DNA from: Bifidobacterium sp. ESL0775
Lineage (GTDB): Bacteria > Actinomycetota > Actinomycetes > Actinomycetales > Bifidobacteriaceae
Assembly (NCBI RefSeq): GCF_029395475.1
Contig: NZ_CP113917.1
Location: 2,108,001-2,172,000 of the forward strand
Direction of reading: 5' to 3'
Length of the DNA stretch: 64,000 nt
Part shown: positions 40,079 to 49,666 of the stretch, one piece after another
Numbering within the stretch: position 1 is the stretch's first letter
How the letters are laid out: each line of letters starts with the position of its first letter
Notes under the pieces: model-generated
What the model was told of the DNA's origin: nothing
What the model saw: the letters and a program-made list of their open reading frames with translations, nothing else
The model's database searches: none
Translations under genes and position numbers: made by a program

Positions 40079-42799
40079 CTATTTGGCGTCGGTTCTCGTC
40101 TTGCTTTTCTTCGTTTCCGTTTTGGCAGAGACGTCTTTCGGCTTGGCTTTGGCAACGACACGCTTCACCGGTTCGGTTTCGACTGTCGCCTTATCCGTCG
40201 CGCCGGCCTGACTTTCGGGTTGACGCGCCTCGCGCGCTTTTGCTTGATGGCTGGAACGGAATGCGGTGCGCTTGAGCCTTGGTGGGCGCCGGGTGCTCAG
40301 GAAGAGCGGCTGGACCTCGACCACCGGATTATACGGAGCCAAACCGAACCACTTGACCGGTGAACCAGCCACACGACGGATGGAATACTTCATCTTGAGC
40401 GAGAGCGCCTCGCGGCCGGTGATCTTCGATTCCGGCATCAACGCCTTGTGCACCAAGACGTAACGCACCGTGCCGATATCGGGATCAGCGTCCACCTTCG
40501 GATACACCGACTTCTGCTCCGGCAGCTCGCCGGTGGCGGAAAGATCGTGCATCACCTGATGGATATAAGCAGGAATCGATTGCGAGACCTTGAAACCAAG
40601 CTTGATACGCACACGGAAGATATAATCCGTGCCAAAATTCTCGACCGAATACTCGCGCGTGAACGGCTCGTCGGTGGTTTGCACCGAAACGGCCCACCAG
40701 GCGCGGGCGCGCTTGGGATGGTCGGCGAAGATCGAGAAGAAGATATCCGTATCGAGGCGGCGCATCTCCGAATCCGAAGTCAGGTAGACGATGTTGTCGG
40801 CGAAATACGGAATACGGAAATCGTCATGCAATTTGGCGAGCGCGGGCTTGAAGTCACGCGGGCGCATGTGCCGACGCTGCGAACGCTCGATCTTGGTGCC
40901 GTCGTTCCACGTGATCATGACCAGCAGAATCAGCGCGGTCAGGAGCATAGTGAACCAGCCGCCGCGCAGGAACTTCGACATCGAGGAGATGAAGAAGAGC
41001 GAATCGGTGGTGATGAACAGGGCGAAGAAGCACATGGCGCCCACGCGATGGCGATGGTGCCAGACGTAAGTGGTCAGGAGGATCGTCGTCGCCAGCATCG
41101 TGATCGTCAGCGCCAGGCCGTAAGCGGCGGAGATGTGCTCGGAATCCTTGAACAGCGCCAAAACGGAGAGCGTGGCGACGCACAGCACGACGTTGACCGT
41201 CGGGATGTAAAGCTGGCCGCGGGTACGCGAGGGGTAGCGCACCTGAAGATGCGGCATCCAGTTCAGGCCAGTGGCCTCCGAAACCATCGTGAACGCGCCG
41301 GTGATCAGGGCCTGCGAGGCGATCACGCCCGCCGCGACCGAAAGGAAGACACCGAAGTAACGCACGTTCGGGTTCATCATCTCGAAGAACGGGTTGACAT
41401 TGCCGAGCGTGGTGTTGCCTTGGTTCTTGAGCATCCACGCACCCTGCCCGAAGTAGTTGAAGACCAGCGCGACGTTGATGAAGGGCCAGGTGAAGTAGAT
41501 GTTGCCACGGCCGACGTGACCCATGTCGGAATAGAGCGCCTCGGCGCCGGTGGTCGCCAAGAAGACCGTGCCCATCAGCGACAGGCCGGCGACGTTGTGC
41601 GAGCTGAAGAGGAACCGGAAGCCGTAGACCGGGTTGATGGCCGCGAACATGCTCCAGTCGCCGCTGACGTTGACCAAGCCGACCAGCGCAAGGAACGCGA
41701 ACCAGACCAAGACGACCGAGCCGAAGACCTTGCCGATGCTCTCGGTGCCTCGAGATTGCACACAGAAGAGCAGGACGATAATGATGATGGTGATCATGAG
41801 CGTCAGGTTCGGGGTGTCCTGGAACGCGTGGGTGAGGGCGGGTATGGTCTTCAGGCCCTCCACTGCCGAGGAGATCGAGACGGCCGGGGTCAACACGGAA
41901 TCGGCCAGGAAGGCCGCGCCGCCGATCATCGCGGGGACGACCAGCCATTTGCCGTAATGCCGCACCAGCGAGAACAGCGCGAAGATGCCGCCTTCGCCCT
42001 TGTTGTCGGCGTGCATGGCGACCAGCACGTATTTGACGGTCGTGATGAGCAGCAACGTCCAGAAAATCAGCGAGAGCATGCCGAGCACGGCGGGGCGGTC
42101 GATCTTCTCAAGCCCGCCTTGGCCCGCCAGGAAGGTCTGGACCGTGTAGAGCGGCGAGGTGCCAATGTCGCCATAGACCACGCCGAGCGTGACGATGGCC
42201 ATACCCAGCGTCACCTTGTCGGGGCTGGACTGCACCTTGCGCCACCAGCGGCCCAATGGGCTGTGCGAGGTCTTGGTCAGCCTCTTGGCCTCTTCCTTCT
42301 CCTCTTTGACATGCTTGGCAATCTCCTCACGTTCCTCATGTGTCAGCGTGTCGCGCGAGACCTTGGGCGCGTTGGTGAAGGTGTCGGCGCGCAACAGCGC
42401 ACGCTTCTCGGCCTCGACTGCCTTCTTCTCGGCGTTCACGGCCTTTTTCTCGGCGCCAGCGACCTTCTTTTCGGCATTGGTCACTTTCTTTTCGGCGTTG
42501 GCGGCTTTCTTCTCGACGCGATTGGCCTTCTTTTCGACCTTCTTCTCTGCAGTCGCCGCCTTCTTCTCCGCATGGACGGCGGTCTTCTCCACCTTGGAGG
42601 TTGCCTTGTCGGTTGGCGAAGACGCCTCGGACGCCTTGGCGAGCTTATCCACGGTCTTGGCCTCGGCGGAAGTCAGCGGGATATCACCCTGCTCCTTATC
42701 GTCATCCTGGGGACGACGCCGAGCCTCCTCAACCTGTCGTTCTTGCGAATGTCGCTGGTTTTTGGGTTGGCTCGACCCCTGATGTTGCGATTGCGCCAT
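40079..42799 (-). CDS. kup: Potassium uptake protein Kup, copy 1, with coiled-coil N-terminus
   Basis: Proton-coupled K+ transporter of the KUP/HAK/KT family, 906 aa, well above the usual 620-680. The core from about residue 185 shows MAIVTLGVVYGDIGTSPLYT, VKYVLVAMHADNKGEGGIFA and FIFSIFADHPKRARAWW-type C-terminal blocks. The first 180 residues are a charged extension. Residues about 71-133 repeat an AEKK heptad some nine times (21-bp DNA period, near 42401-42589), predicting a Lys/Ala coiled coil. GGAGG precedes the ATG. It is 236 bases downstream of a near-identical paralogue on the same strand. Confidence 0.93.
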   Translation of the reverse strand: MAQSQHQGSSQPKNQRHSQERQVEEARRRPQDDDKEQGDIPLTSAEAKTVDKLAKASEASSPTDKATSKVEKTAVHAEKKAATAEKKVEKKANRVEKKAANAEKKVTNAEKKVAGAEKKAVNAEKKAVEAEKRALLRADTFTNAPKVSRDTLTHEEREEIAKHVKEEKEEAKRLTKTSHSPLGRWWRKVQSSPDKVTLGMAIVTLGVVYGDIGTSPLYTVQTFLAGQGGLEKIDRPAVLGMLSLIFWTLLLITTVKYVLVAMHADNKGEGGIFALFSLVRHYGKWLVVPAMIGGAAFLADSVLTPAVSISSAVEGLKTIPALTHAFQDTPNLTLMITIIIIVLLFCVQSRGTESIGKVFGSVVLVWFAFLALVGLVNVSGDWSMFAAINPVYGFRFLFSSHNVAGLSLMGTVFLATTGAEALYSDMGHVGRGNIYFTWPFINVALVFNYFGQGAWMLKNQGNTTLGNVNPFFEMMNPNVRYFGVFLSVAAGVIASQALITGAFTMVSEATGLNWMPHLQVRYPSRTRGQLYIPTVNVVLCVATLSVLALFKDSEHISAAYGLALTITMLATTILLTTYVWHHRHRVGAMCFFALFITTDSLFFISSMSKFLRGGWFTMLLTALILLVMITWNDGTKIERSQRRHMRPRDFKPALAKLHDDFRIPYFADNIVYLTSDSEMRRLDTDIFFSIFADHPKRARAWWAVSVQTTDEPFTREYSVENFGTDYIFRVRIKLGFKVSQSIPAYIHQVMHDLSATGELPEQKSVYPKVDADPDIGTVRYVLVHKALMPESKITGREALSLKMKYSIRRVAGSPVKWFGLAPYNPVVEVQPLFLSTRRPPRLKRTAFRSSHQAKAREARQPESQAGATDKATVETEPVKRVVAKAKPKDVSAKTETKKSKTRTDAK

Positions 42800-43035
42800 G
42801 ATTGCCCTCCAAAAACGGAAAACCTTATCCGCTTATCTTCTTCTTCCGGACCGCTTGCCGGGCGCTTGAATTTACAGACCAACGGGATAGTCTAGCCATG
42901 TATCTTCAAAAACCAAAATCAGGGTTATATATCGGCATCCACAGGGTCATTTTCCGCATAAAATCGCGCGAAACCATACAAAATAGGGCCATCCGCATAC
43001 GTGCGAATGACCCCAGGATTTCCGGCTGGTGCCGA

Positions 43036-45858
43036 CTATGATGAACGGCGCTCAGATGTGCCGGGCTTGCCGGCATCGGAACGCGGCAGAACCACGGTCC
43101 GCTCACCGGTGTCGGCAGGAGCTAGTGTGCCTTTGCCCTCACGCTCGCCACTGCTCTTGGCGAGATCGGCGAGTCCTTGCTTCGCCGCCCGCGAGGTTTG
43201 CAATGCGTGCTCGGCCTGGACTGTTCTGACCGCCTTCAATGTCTTGGCGGCACGCAGGGCCTTGGACTTCTCGCTCTCGCTCAACGTCTCGGTCTCGGCC
43301 TTGGCTTTCACCGCGTTGAGCGCCTCAAGCCTAGCCTTTTTCTCAGAGGCATCGGCTTTGCCTTTGCCGTTTTTCGCGGATGACGAATGCATGTGGGCGC
43401 TTTCGTCCTTGGATTCGACATGACGCCTGCTGGCGCGCAACGCTACACGCTTGAGCCTCGGCGGACGACGGGTGGAGACGAAGAGCGGCTGCACCTCGAC
43501 CACCGGATTATACGGTGCCAGACCGAACCACTTGACCGGTGACCCGGCCACACGACGGATGGAATACTTCATCTTGAGGCTCAGCGCCTCGCGGGCGGTC
43601 AGCTTCGATTCCGGCATCAAGGCCTTGTGCACCAAAACATAACGCACGGTGCCAATATCCGGGTCGGCGTCCACCTTCGGATACACCGACTTCTGCTCCG
43701 GCAGCTCGCCGGTGGCGGAAAGATCATGCATCACCTGATGGATATAGGCCGGAATGGACTGCGAGACCTTGAAACCAAGCTTGATACGCACACGGAAGAT
43801 ATAATCCGTGCCGAAGTTCTCCACGGAATACTCGCGGGTGAACGGCTCGTCCGTGGTCACCACAGAGACGGCCCACCAGGCGCGGGCACGCTTGGGATGG
43901 TCGGCGAATATCGAGAAGAAGATATCCGTATCGAGGCGGCGCATCTCGCCATCGGAAGACAGGTAGACGATGTTGTCCGCGAAATACGGGACACGGAAAT
44001 CGTCATGCAATTTGCTCAGCGCGGGCTTGAAATCGCGCGGGCGCATGTGCCGGCGCTGCGAACGCTCGATCTTGGTGGCGTCGTTCCATGTGACCATAAT
44101 CAGCAGGATCACCGCCGTGAGCAGCATCGTGAACCAGCCGCCGTGCAGGAACTTCGCCATGGAAGCGATGAAGAACAGGGTCTGAATGGCGATGAACACG
44201 ATGAAGAAGACGCTGGCGAACACGCGCTTATGCTTGAACCAGATGTAGACGGTGAGCAGAATCGTCGTCGTGATCATCGTGATCGTCAGCGCCAGGCCGT
44301 AGGCGGCGGAGATGTGCTCGGAATCCTTGAACAGAGCGAGCACCGCCAGCGTCGCCACACACAGGACGATGTTGACCACGGGGATGTAAAGCTGGCCACG
44401 CGTGCGGGCCGGGTAACGCACCTGAAGATGCGGCATCCAGTTCAAGCCGGTGGCCTCCGAGACCATCGTGAACGCGCCGGTGATCAAGGCCTGCGAGGCG
44501 ATCACGCCAGCGGCCACGGAAAGAATGACACCGACATAGCGGACGTTCGGGCTCATCATCTCGAAGAACGGGTTGACGTTGCCCAGCGCGGTGTTGCCTT
44601 GGTTGCGCAACATCCACGCGCCCTGACCGAAGTAGTTGAAGACGAGCGCCACGAAGATGAACGGCCAAGTGAAGTAGATGTTGCCACGGCCGACGTGGCC
44701 CATGTCGGAGTAGAGCGCCTCGGCGCCAGTGGTCGAAAGGAAGACCGTGCCCATGATGGCCAGGCCTGCCATATTGTGCGAGCTGAAGAGGAACTGGATG
44801 CCGTAGACGGGGTTGATGGCCTCGAAAATGCTCCAATCGCCGCCGATGTTGACCAGTCCCGTGATCGCGAGGAACGCGAACCAGACCATGACCACGGAGC
44901 CGAAGACCTTGCCGATCCGCTCGGTGCCGCGCGATTGCACGCAGAAAAGGATGACGATGATCACGACGGTGATCACGAGCGTCAGGTTGGTGTTCTCATG
45001 GAACACGGGCGCGAAGAGCGGGATGGTCTTGAGGCCTTCCACAGCCGAGGAGATCGAGACGGCCGGGGTCAACACGGAATCCGCGAGGAAGGCCGCGCCG
45101 CCCAGCATCGCGGGGATCACCAGCCATTTGCCGCGATGGCGGATCAGCGAGAACAGCGCGAAAATGCCGCCCTCGCCCTTGTTGTCGATGCGCATGGCGA
45201 TGAACACGTATTTGACGGTCGTGATCAGCGTGATCGACCAGAAGACCAAGGAAAGCAGGCCGAGCACCGCGGGACGGTCGATGTTGCCGAGGCCGCCCTG
45301 CCCGGCGATGAAGGCCTGCGAGGTGTAAAGCGGGGACGTCCCGATGTCACCGTAGACCACGCCGAGCGCGACGACGGCCATGCCGAACGTCACCTTGTCG
45401 GGGCTGGACTGCATCTTGCGCCACCAGCGGCCGAACCGGCTATGCGAGGAGACCTTGGTGAGCTTCTTGGCCTCTTCCTGTTCCTCCTGCTCGTGCTTGG
45501 CGATGACCTGGCGCTCCTCGTCGGTCAGCGTGTCGCGCGAGACCTTGGGGGCGTTGGTGAAAGTGTCGGCGCGCAGCAGCGCCTTCTTCTCCCTGCTCAC
45601 CGCGCGTTTTGTGGCGTTGTCCGTCGTCTTTTTCGTCCGTGACGTCGCGTTGCCCGTTTTCGCCGTTCTTGTTGATTTCGCGGAGGTCTTGGCGGAAGAC
45701 CTTGCGGAAGACTTGGCGGAAGTCTTTGCAGCTCTGTGAACGGGTTTCTTCTCCGCCGACGGACTGTTATGCCCGCCATTTTCGGTGGTGTCGCCAGAGT
45801 TTTGTTGATGTTCCTGATTTTGAGGTTGTTTCGATTCGCGATCTTGCGATTGCGTCAT
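43036..45858 (-). CDS. kup: Potassium uptake protein Kup, copy 2
   Basis: Paralogue of the preceding Kup, 940 aa. The membrane core (GMAVVALGVVYGDIGTSPLYT onward) and much of the cytosolic domain are nearly identical to copy 1 in protein and DNA, pointing to tandem duplication or gene conversion. The ends differ: here the N-terminus has Ala/Lys/Ser repeats (TSAKSSARSSAKTSAKS) in place of the AEKK heptads. The C-terminus carries a different roughly 100-residue Ala/Glu/Lys tail. Both copies keep the segment RADTFTNAPKVSRDTLT before the core. It would be transcribed first. Confidence 0.93.
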   Translation of the reverse strand: MTQSQDRESKQPQNQEHQQNSGDTTENGGHNSPSAEKKPVHRAAKTSAKSSARSSAKTSAKSTRTAKTGNATSRTKKTTDNATKRAVSREKKALLRADTFTNAPKVSRDTLTDEERQVIAKHEQEEQEEAKKLTKVSSHSRFGRWWRKMQSSPDKVTFGMAVVALGVVYGDIGTSPLYTSQAFIAGQGGLGNIDRPAVLGLLSLVFWSITLITTVKYVFIAMRIDNKGEGGIFALFSLIRHRGKWLVIPAMLGGAAFLADSVLTPAVSISSAVEGLKTIPLFAPVFHENTNLTLVITVVIIVILFCVQSRGTERIGKVFGSVVMVWFAFLAITGLVNIGGDWSIFEAINPVYGIQFLFSSHNMAGLAIMGTVFLSTTGAEALYSDMGHVGRGNIYFTWPFIFVALVFNYFGQGAWMLRNQGNTALGNVNPFFEMMSPNVRYVGVILSVAAGVIASQALITGAFTMVSEATGLNWMPHLQVRYPARTRGQLYIPVVNIVLCVATLAVLALFKDSEHISAAYGLALTITMITTTILLTVYIWFKHKRVFASVFFIVFIAIQTLFFIASMAKFLHGGWFTMLLTAVILLIMVTWNDATKIERSQRRHMRPRDFKPALSKLHDDFRVPYFADNIVYLSSDGEMRRLDTDIFFSIFADHPKRARAWWAVSVVTTDEPFTREYSVENFGTDYIFRVRIKLGFKVSQSIPAYIHQVMHDLSATGELPEQKSVYPKVDADPDIGTVRYVLVHKALMPESKLTAREALSLKMKYSIRRVAGSPVKWFGLAPYNPVVEVQPLFVSTRRPPRLKRVALRASRRHVESKDESAHMHSSSAKNGKGKADASEKKARLEALNAVKAKAETETLSESEKSKALRAAKTLKAVRTVQAEHALQTSRAAKQGLADLAKSSGEREGKGTLAPADTGERTVVLPRSDAGKPGTSERRSS

Positions 45859-46086
45859 GACTCGCCTTCCAGGCGGAGACTGATCCCCGCGCGCATTTTC
45901 TCTTCAGCCCGGCTACCGGGTGCTCTCATTTGTCAACAAATCGACAGTTTAGCCGAAAAAGTCCGATAAACCAAAATCTATCTTGCGCAATGAATGCGAC
46001 AAAACTTCAAAATGATGCTGAATGAAGAGAATGAGTCGACCCAAGGTCACCTGGAGATATATTACAAATACCGCCATAACAGCGTC

Positions 46087-47043
46087 TCAAACGCCATACA
46101 CGGCTTTCGTGGTCCGTCGCGTCGCTTCCGCGACTTCGCCTATCGGCAGATCGAGGGTGTCCGCGAGCGCTCTCAAAGTATACGGAATCATATAGGGCGC
46201 GTTCGGGCGGCCGCGATAGGGCATCGGCGCGAGATATGGGGCGTCGGTTTCCACCATGATATGGTCGAGGCCCACAATGGCCGCCGACTTGCGGATCTCC
46301 TCGTTGCCCTTGAAGCTCGAGGCCCCGGAAAAGCTCAGGTACCAGCCGTGTTCCTTGGCGATTTGGGCCAGCTCGGTGTCACCGGACCAGCTGTGGAAGA
46401 CGGTGCGTTCGGGGCTGCCGTCCTTCAGAAGCGTTTCGATGACCTCTTGATGGGCGTCGCGGTCGTGAATCTGCATGGGCAGATTGAGTTCCTTGGCCAG
46501 CGCGATATGGGCGCGGAAGGCGTCGCGCTGAATCTCCATTGCGGCCTCGCCGGTGCGGAAGAAATCCATACCGGTCTCACCTATGGCGACCACCTGCTCG
46601 GGATATGCTGTCGCCAAGCGATGGACCTCCGCGAGGGCGTCCTCGAAGCTCACATCGTGCCACGGCTCATATTTGAGCGGCAACCCATCCGGCCCAGGCA
46701 CTCCCCGATGGCCATGCAACACCGCCTCGTTCGGGTGGATCGCCAGCCCCGCGTGGACGGTTGCTGGATGGTCAAGCGCCATCTGGACGGCCACCTTGAG
46801 ATTCGGCAGCTCGCAGCCCACATCAATGACGCCCTCGACGCCAACAGCCTTGGCCTGGTCCAGAATCTCGTCGACGCTGTAGACCGGCACCGGCGGCTGG
46901 TCGCGCTCGATGGCTTGCTTGTTCATCTCGCGCGCGAACGGCACCACACTCGCCACATGCGTGTGGTCATCAACCACATGCACCCCATCCGGCAACGCCT
47001 CCGGCGCCGGTGCCCAACTCCGATCCCGATGTTTCTTACTCAT
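46087..47043 (-). CDS. tatD: TatD-family deoxyribonuclease
   Basis: Metal-dependent DNase/hydrolase with a TIM barrel, 318 aa. Metal ligands are visible: HTH in VDDHTHVAS, Glu in AIGETGMDFF, His in MQIHDRDAHQEV, His in VFHSWSG, and Asp in MVETDAPYLAP. The start MSKKHRDRSW at 47043 has AGGCGG just upstream; 49 in-frame codons before it lie in the next gene's end and are rejected. It is 11 bases after the DUF4143 ATPase stop. Confidence 0.93.
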   Translation of the reverse strand: MSKKHRDRSWAPAPEALPDGVHVVDDHTHVASVVPFAREMNKQAIERDQPPVPVYSVDEILDQAKAVGVEGVIDVGCELPNLKVAVQMALDHPATVHAGLAIHPNEAVLHGHRGVPGPDGLPLKYEPWHDVSFEDALAEVHRLATAYPEQVVAIGETGMDFFRTGEAAMEIQRDAFRAHIALAKELNLPMQIHDRDAHQEVIETLLKDGSPERTVFHSWSGDTELAQIAKEHGWYLSFSGASSFKGNEEIRKSAAIVGLDHIMVETDAPYLAPMPYRGRPNAPYMIPYTLRALADTLDLPIGEVAEATRRTTKAVYGV

Positions 47044-47054
47044 GCCGCCTAAGT

Positions 47055-48383
47055 CTAGTGCGCAAGACTCACAAGATCTTCGACCGCAAAATATGGGCCA
47101 ACCGCCCAAAGTGGGACGTTCGTCATCCAATCTTGTTCGCGATAGCCCGACATAGAAGTTCTGTAACCATGCAATCCGGTTTTGGCGCAAAGCGACTTCA
47201 GGCTCTTGGCTCTCAGATTTTCCTCCGCCTTGGCTTCAAGAGGCGCAGCCGCGCCAGCATGTTCAACCACGAAATCTACCTCGGCTGTTCCATTTCCTCC
47301 TGCCGTCCAGTAATAGGGGACATTGCCTCCAGCGACAAGCTGCTGGCAAACATACTGCTCGGTCATCGCGCCCTTATATTCGGTTAGAGCCTTATCAGAA
47401 AGCAACACATCTTTGGCTTCGATTCCCATCGTTGCGCCAAGCAGACCGACATCGTGAAGATACAGCTTGAAAGCTGACAAATCCCGATAGAATTTCAGGG
47501 GTTTTGCCACTTTGTCGACACGATAGACGCGATTGGCTAACCCGGAATCGACAATCCACTGGATGGCCGTCTCGAATTGCCGCGCCCGCGCACCCTTGGC
47601 GATATGACCGAACACAAACTTGTGGTTCTCGCGGCCAAGATGCGCCGGAATGGAATCGAACGCCAAACGAACGCGTTCGGCTTCGGTACCATCGGGAATG
47701 TGCTTGGAGAAATCGGCGCTGTAATCGCGCAACAATCTGCGCTGCACCGCACGAGCAGCGGCATAATCTTCGTTGTTTGTTCCTTCAAGGAACACTTTAA
47801 CTGCTTCCGGCATACCGCCGACATAATAGTACTCGCGCAGATAGCGTTCCAAGCGTTCGGAAAAAGCCGAAGCTGTTGCGAAATCGAGCCGCTCAACGAC
47901 CTTGGCAAGCGGCTCCTGACCATTCGCCCACAAGAACTCGATAAACGTCATCGGGTACATATCGATCATTTCGACTTTTCCTACAGGAAAAGAAATGCCC
48001 GCATGCAAAGTAATTCCCAGATAGGAACCAGCAGCAACGATGTCCTGGTCCGGCACATCTTCCTTGAACGCCTTCATCAGCGTCATGGCTGAGGGAACTT
48101 CCTGAATCTCATCAATAATCACCAGTGTTTTGCCGGGTGCAATCGTCTGACCCACGTAGATTCCGATATTGGCCAACACTTGTTTAGCGTCGTATCCGAC
48201 ATCAAAGACTTTCTTCGCCTCGTCGTTCATCAGGTTGATATATGCACAAGACTCATATTCCTGCTGGCCGAATTCCTTCAGGACATACGTCTTACCCACT
48301 TGTCGAGCCCCACAAAGCACCAAAGGATTATGATCTTTGGAGTTTTTCCAGCGCTTCAGCTGAGCCATAATCGAACGCTTCAT
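47055..48383 (-). CDS. AAA ATPase with DUF4143 C-terminal domain
   Basis: P-loop ATPase, 442 aa. Walker A is LCGARQVGKTYVLKEF and Walker B LVIIDEIQEVPSAM; a GSYLGI sensor follows. The C-terminal half matches the DUF4143 class, with EVDFVVEHAGAAAPLEAKAEEN as a PD-(D/E)xK-like nuclease pattern. Biological role is poorly known for the family; many copies sit in accessory regions. AAGGTG precedes the ATG at 48383. The 33-bp repeat array begins only 11 bases upstream, so promoter and ribosome site must overlap it. It is divergent from a HipA-like kinase. Confidence 0.85.
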   Translation of the reverse strand: MKRSIMAQLKRWKNSKDHNPLVLCGARQVGKTYVLKEFGQQEYESCAYINLMNDEAKKVFDVGYDAKQVLANIGIYVGQTIAPGKTLVIIDEIQEVPSAMTLMKAFKEDVPDQDIVAAGSYLGITLHAGISFPVGKVEMIDMYPMTFIEFLWANGQEPLAKVVERLDFATASAFSERLERYLREYYYVGGMPEAVKVFLEGTNNEDYAAARAVQRRLLRDYSADFSKHIPDGTEAERVRLAFDSIPAHLGRENHKFVFGHIAKGARARQFETAIQWIVDSGLANRVYRVDKVAKPLKFYRDLSAFKLYLHDVGLLGATMGIEAKDVLLSDKALTEYKGAMTEQYVCQQLVAGGNVPYYWTAGGNGTAEVDFVVEHAGAAAPLEAKAEENLRAKSLKSLCAKTGLHGYRTSMSGYREQDWMTNVPLWAVGPYFAVEDLVSLAH

Positions 48384-48393
48384 AATCACACCT

Positions 48394-48546
48394 TGCCAGT
48401 TTTACCCTAGGAAAAATCTTCACTAGTGACAATTTTACCATAGGAAAATTCCTCATTTCTGCCAGTTTTTATTAGGGAAAATCAAGCTATTTCCAACACT
48501 TTTGTCATAGATAAGAATATTAATTCTGCCAGTTTTTCAAGTTCCA
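48394..48546. repeat. 33-bp tandem array with palindromic core between the ATPase and HipA-like genes
   Basis: Five units start at 48394, 48427, 48460, 48493 and 48527 (33-bp period, one unit 34). The first three hold an imperfect dyad: TTTTACCCTAGGAAAA at 48400-48415, TTTTACCATAGGAAAA at 48433-48448, and TTTTTATTAGGGAAAA at 48466-48481. Units 1, 3 and 5 begin TGCCAGTTTT. Units 4 and 5 are degenerate. The array fills the ATPase promoter and lies 95 bases from the divergent kinase gene, so a repressor bound here could control both. Confidence 0.8.
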
Positions 48547-48640
48547 CAGATGATCAAAACTCAATTTTCCGGATCAATATATCTGTCGGGCTACACTGAG
48601 AATTGGATCAAGACGTTACACCACGCAAACGGAGGCACAC

Positions 48641-49549
48641 ATGCTGAAACTGGTGAACTTTGAACCGTGCCCCGATTCCGGACGGTTCTACGGAGGCGAC
48701 GCGGGACGCAAGGTCGGCGTAAGCTGGAATGGCGACAACTGGATGCTTAAGTTCCCTGGCCCCACCAAGGAACTGGCCGGCTCTGTGCCGTCTTACACTT
48801 CAGCCCCGCTCTCCGAATTCCTAGGTTCGCAGATATACGCAATGCATGGCATCGACGTGCATGAGACGAGGCTTGGCATCCGCGAGGGAAAGCTGGTCTG
48901 CGCCTGCAAGGATTTCGAAGCGGGACACGGCAGACTTGTCGAATTCCGCGAGCTCAAGAACTCCATGTCGGACGATGAGACCGGATTCTCCGGCAGCCCT
49001 TCCGACGGGCGCAACGTCGTGTTGGCCGACGTGCGGGCCACCATCTACCGACACCCTTGGCTCAACCGGATTCCCGGCGTCATCGAACGGTTCTGGGATA
49101 TGTTCATCATCGATTCGTTCATCCGCAACGTCGACCGCAACAATACCAATTGGGGGATCCTCATCGATGGCGAGACCACGCGGTTGGCACCCGTCTATGA
49201 CAACGGCAGTTCACTTTACAACAAACGCACGCCGAAGCAGATTCGTGAACATTTACACGACTCCGACCTACTTCGACGTGATGTGCTGGACGTCCGTTCC
49301 TGCTACCTTGACGACCGCGGACACCACATCGCTCCCCTGAAATATATCGCTTCCAGGCAAGACGAAGAATGCAACAAGGCACTGGCACGATTCGTGGAAA
49401 GCTATGACCAGTCCCGACTCGACGCTCTTTTTGACAGCCTGCCAAACGAATACGCCGGCGTGCACGTGGCCGACAACGAATACCGCGAATATCACAAGCG
49501 CATCCTGACCCAGCGCTACGAACAGATGCTGCTACCGGTGTACCAGTAA
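48641..49549 (+). CDS. Orphan HipA-like (CtkA-type) kinase
   Basis: A 302-aa protein resembling the C-terminal kinase domain of HipA and CtkA-type proteins, without the N-terminal HipA subdomain. Features: VGVSWNGDNWMLKFPGP (ATP-binding Lys), the catalytic block FIIDSFIRNVDRNNTNWG with Asp and Asn, and the metal-binding Asp in LAPVYDNGSSLYNKR. GGAGG lies five bases before the ATG. No HipB-like antitoxin is adjacent. It is divergent from the DUF4143 ATPase across a 257-base region that holds a 33-bp operator-like array. It may be a toxin with an unconventional partner. Confidence 0.8.
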   Translation: MLKLVNFEPCPDSGRFYGGDAGRKVGVSWNGDNWMLKFPGPTKELAGSVPSYTSAPLSEFLGSQIYAMHGIDVHETRLGIREGKLVCACKDFEAGHGRLVEFRELKNSMSDDETGFSGSPSDGRNVVLADVRATIYRHPWLNRIPGVIERFWDMFIIDSFIRNVDRNNTNWGILIDGETTRLAPVYDNGSSLYNKRTPKQIREHLHDSDLLRRDVLDVRSCYLDDRGHHIAPLKYIASRQDEECNKALARFVESYDQSRLDALFDSLPNEYAGVHVADNEYREYHKRILTQRYEQMLLPVYQ

Positions 49550-49666
49550 GCGCCGTAGGAGCAATCAGGTTTCCTAGTGCGAAACAGGCTGACGGATCGG
49601 CGTCGGCCGTAAAACACAACCATTTCAAACTGGTCGCTTTGGTAAGGCGAGTCAGCAGCCGACAGC

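Noticed and set aside
40448..42895. An 815-codon plus-strand frame opposite the first kup gene, and a similar one opposite the second
   Set aside because: The same shadow appears over both paralogues because their DNA is nearly identical; no protein family is visible.
45859..46086. c-di-AMP or other riboswitch in the leaders of the kup genes
   Set aside because: Both leaders have a short GC-rich CCCGG stem, but I could not find the conserved core of any known riboswitch.
48641..49549. Truncated hipA pseudogene
   Set aside because: Kinase motifs, start and ribosome site are intact and the length fits stand-alone HipA-like/CtkA-type kinases.
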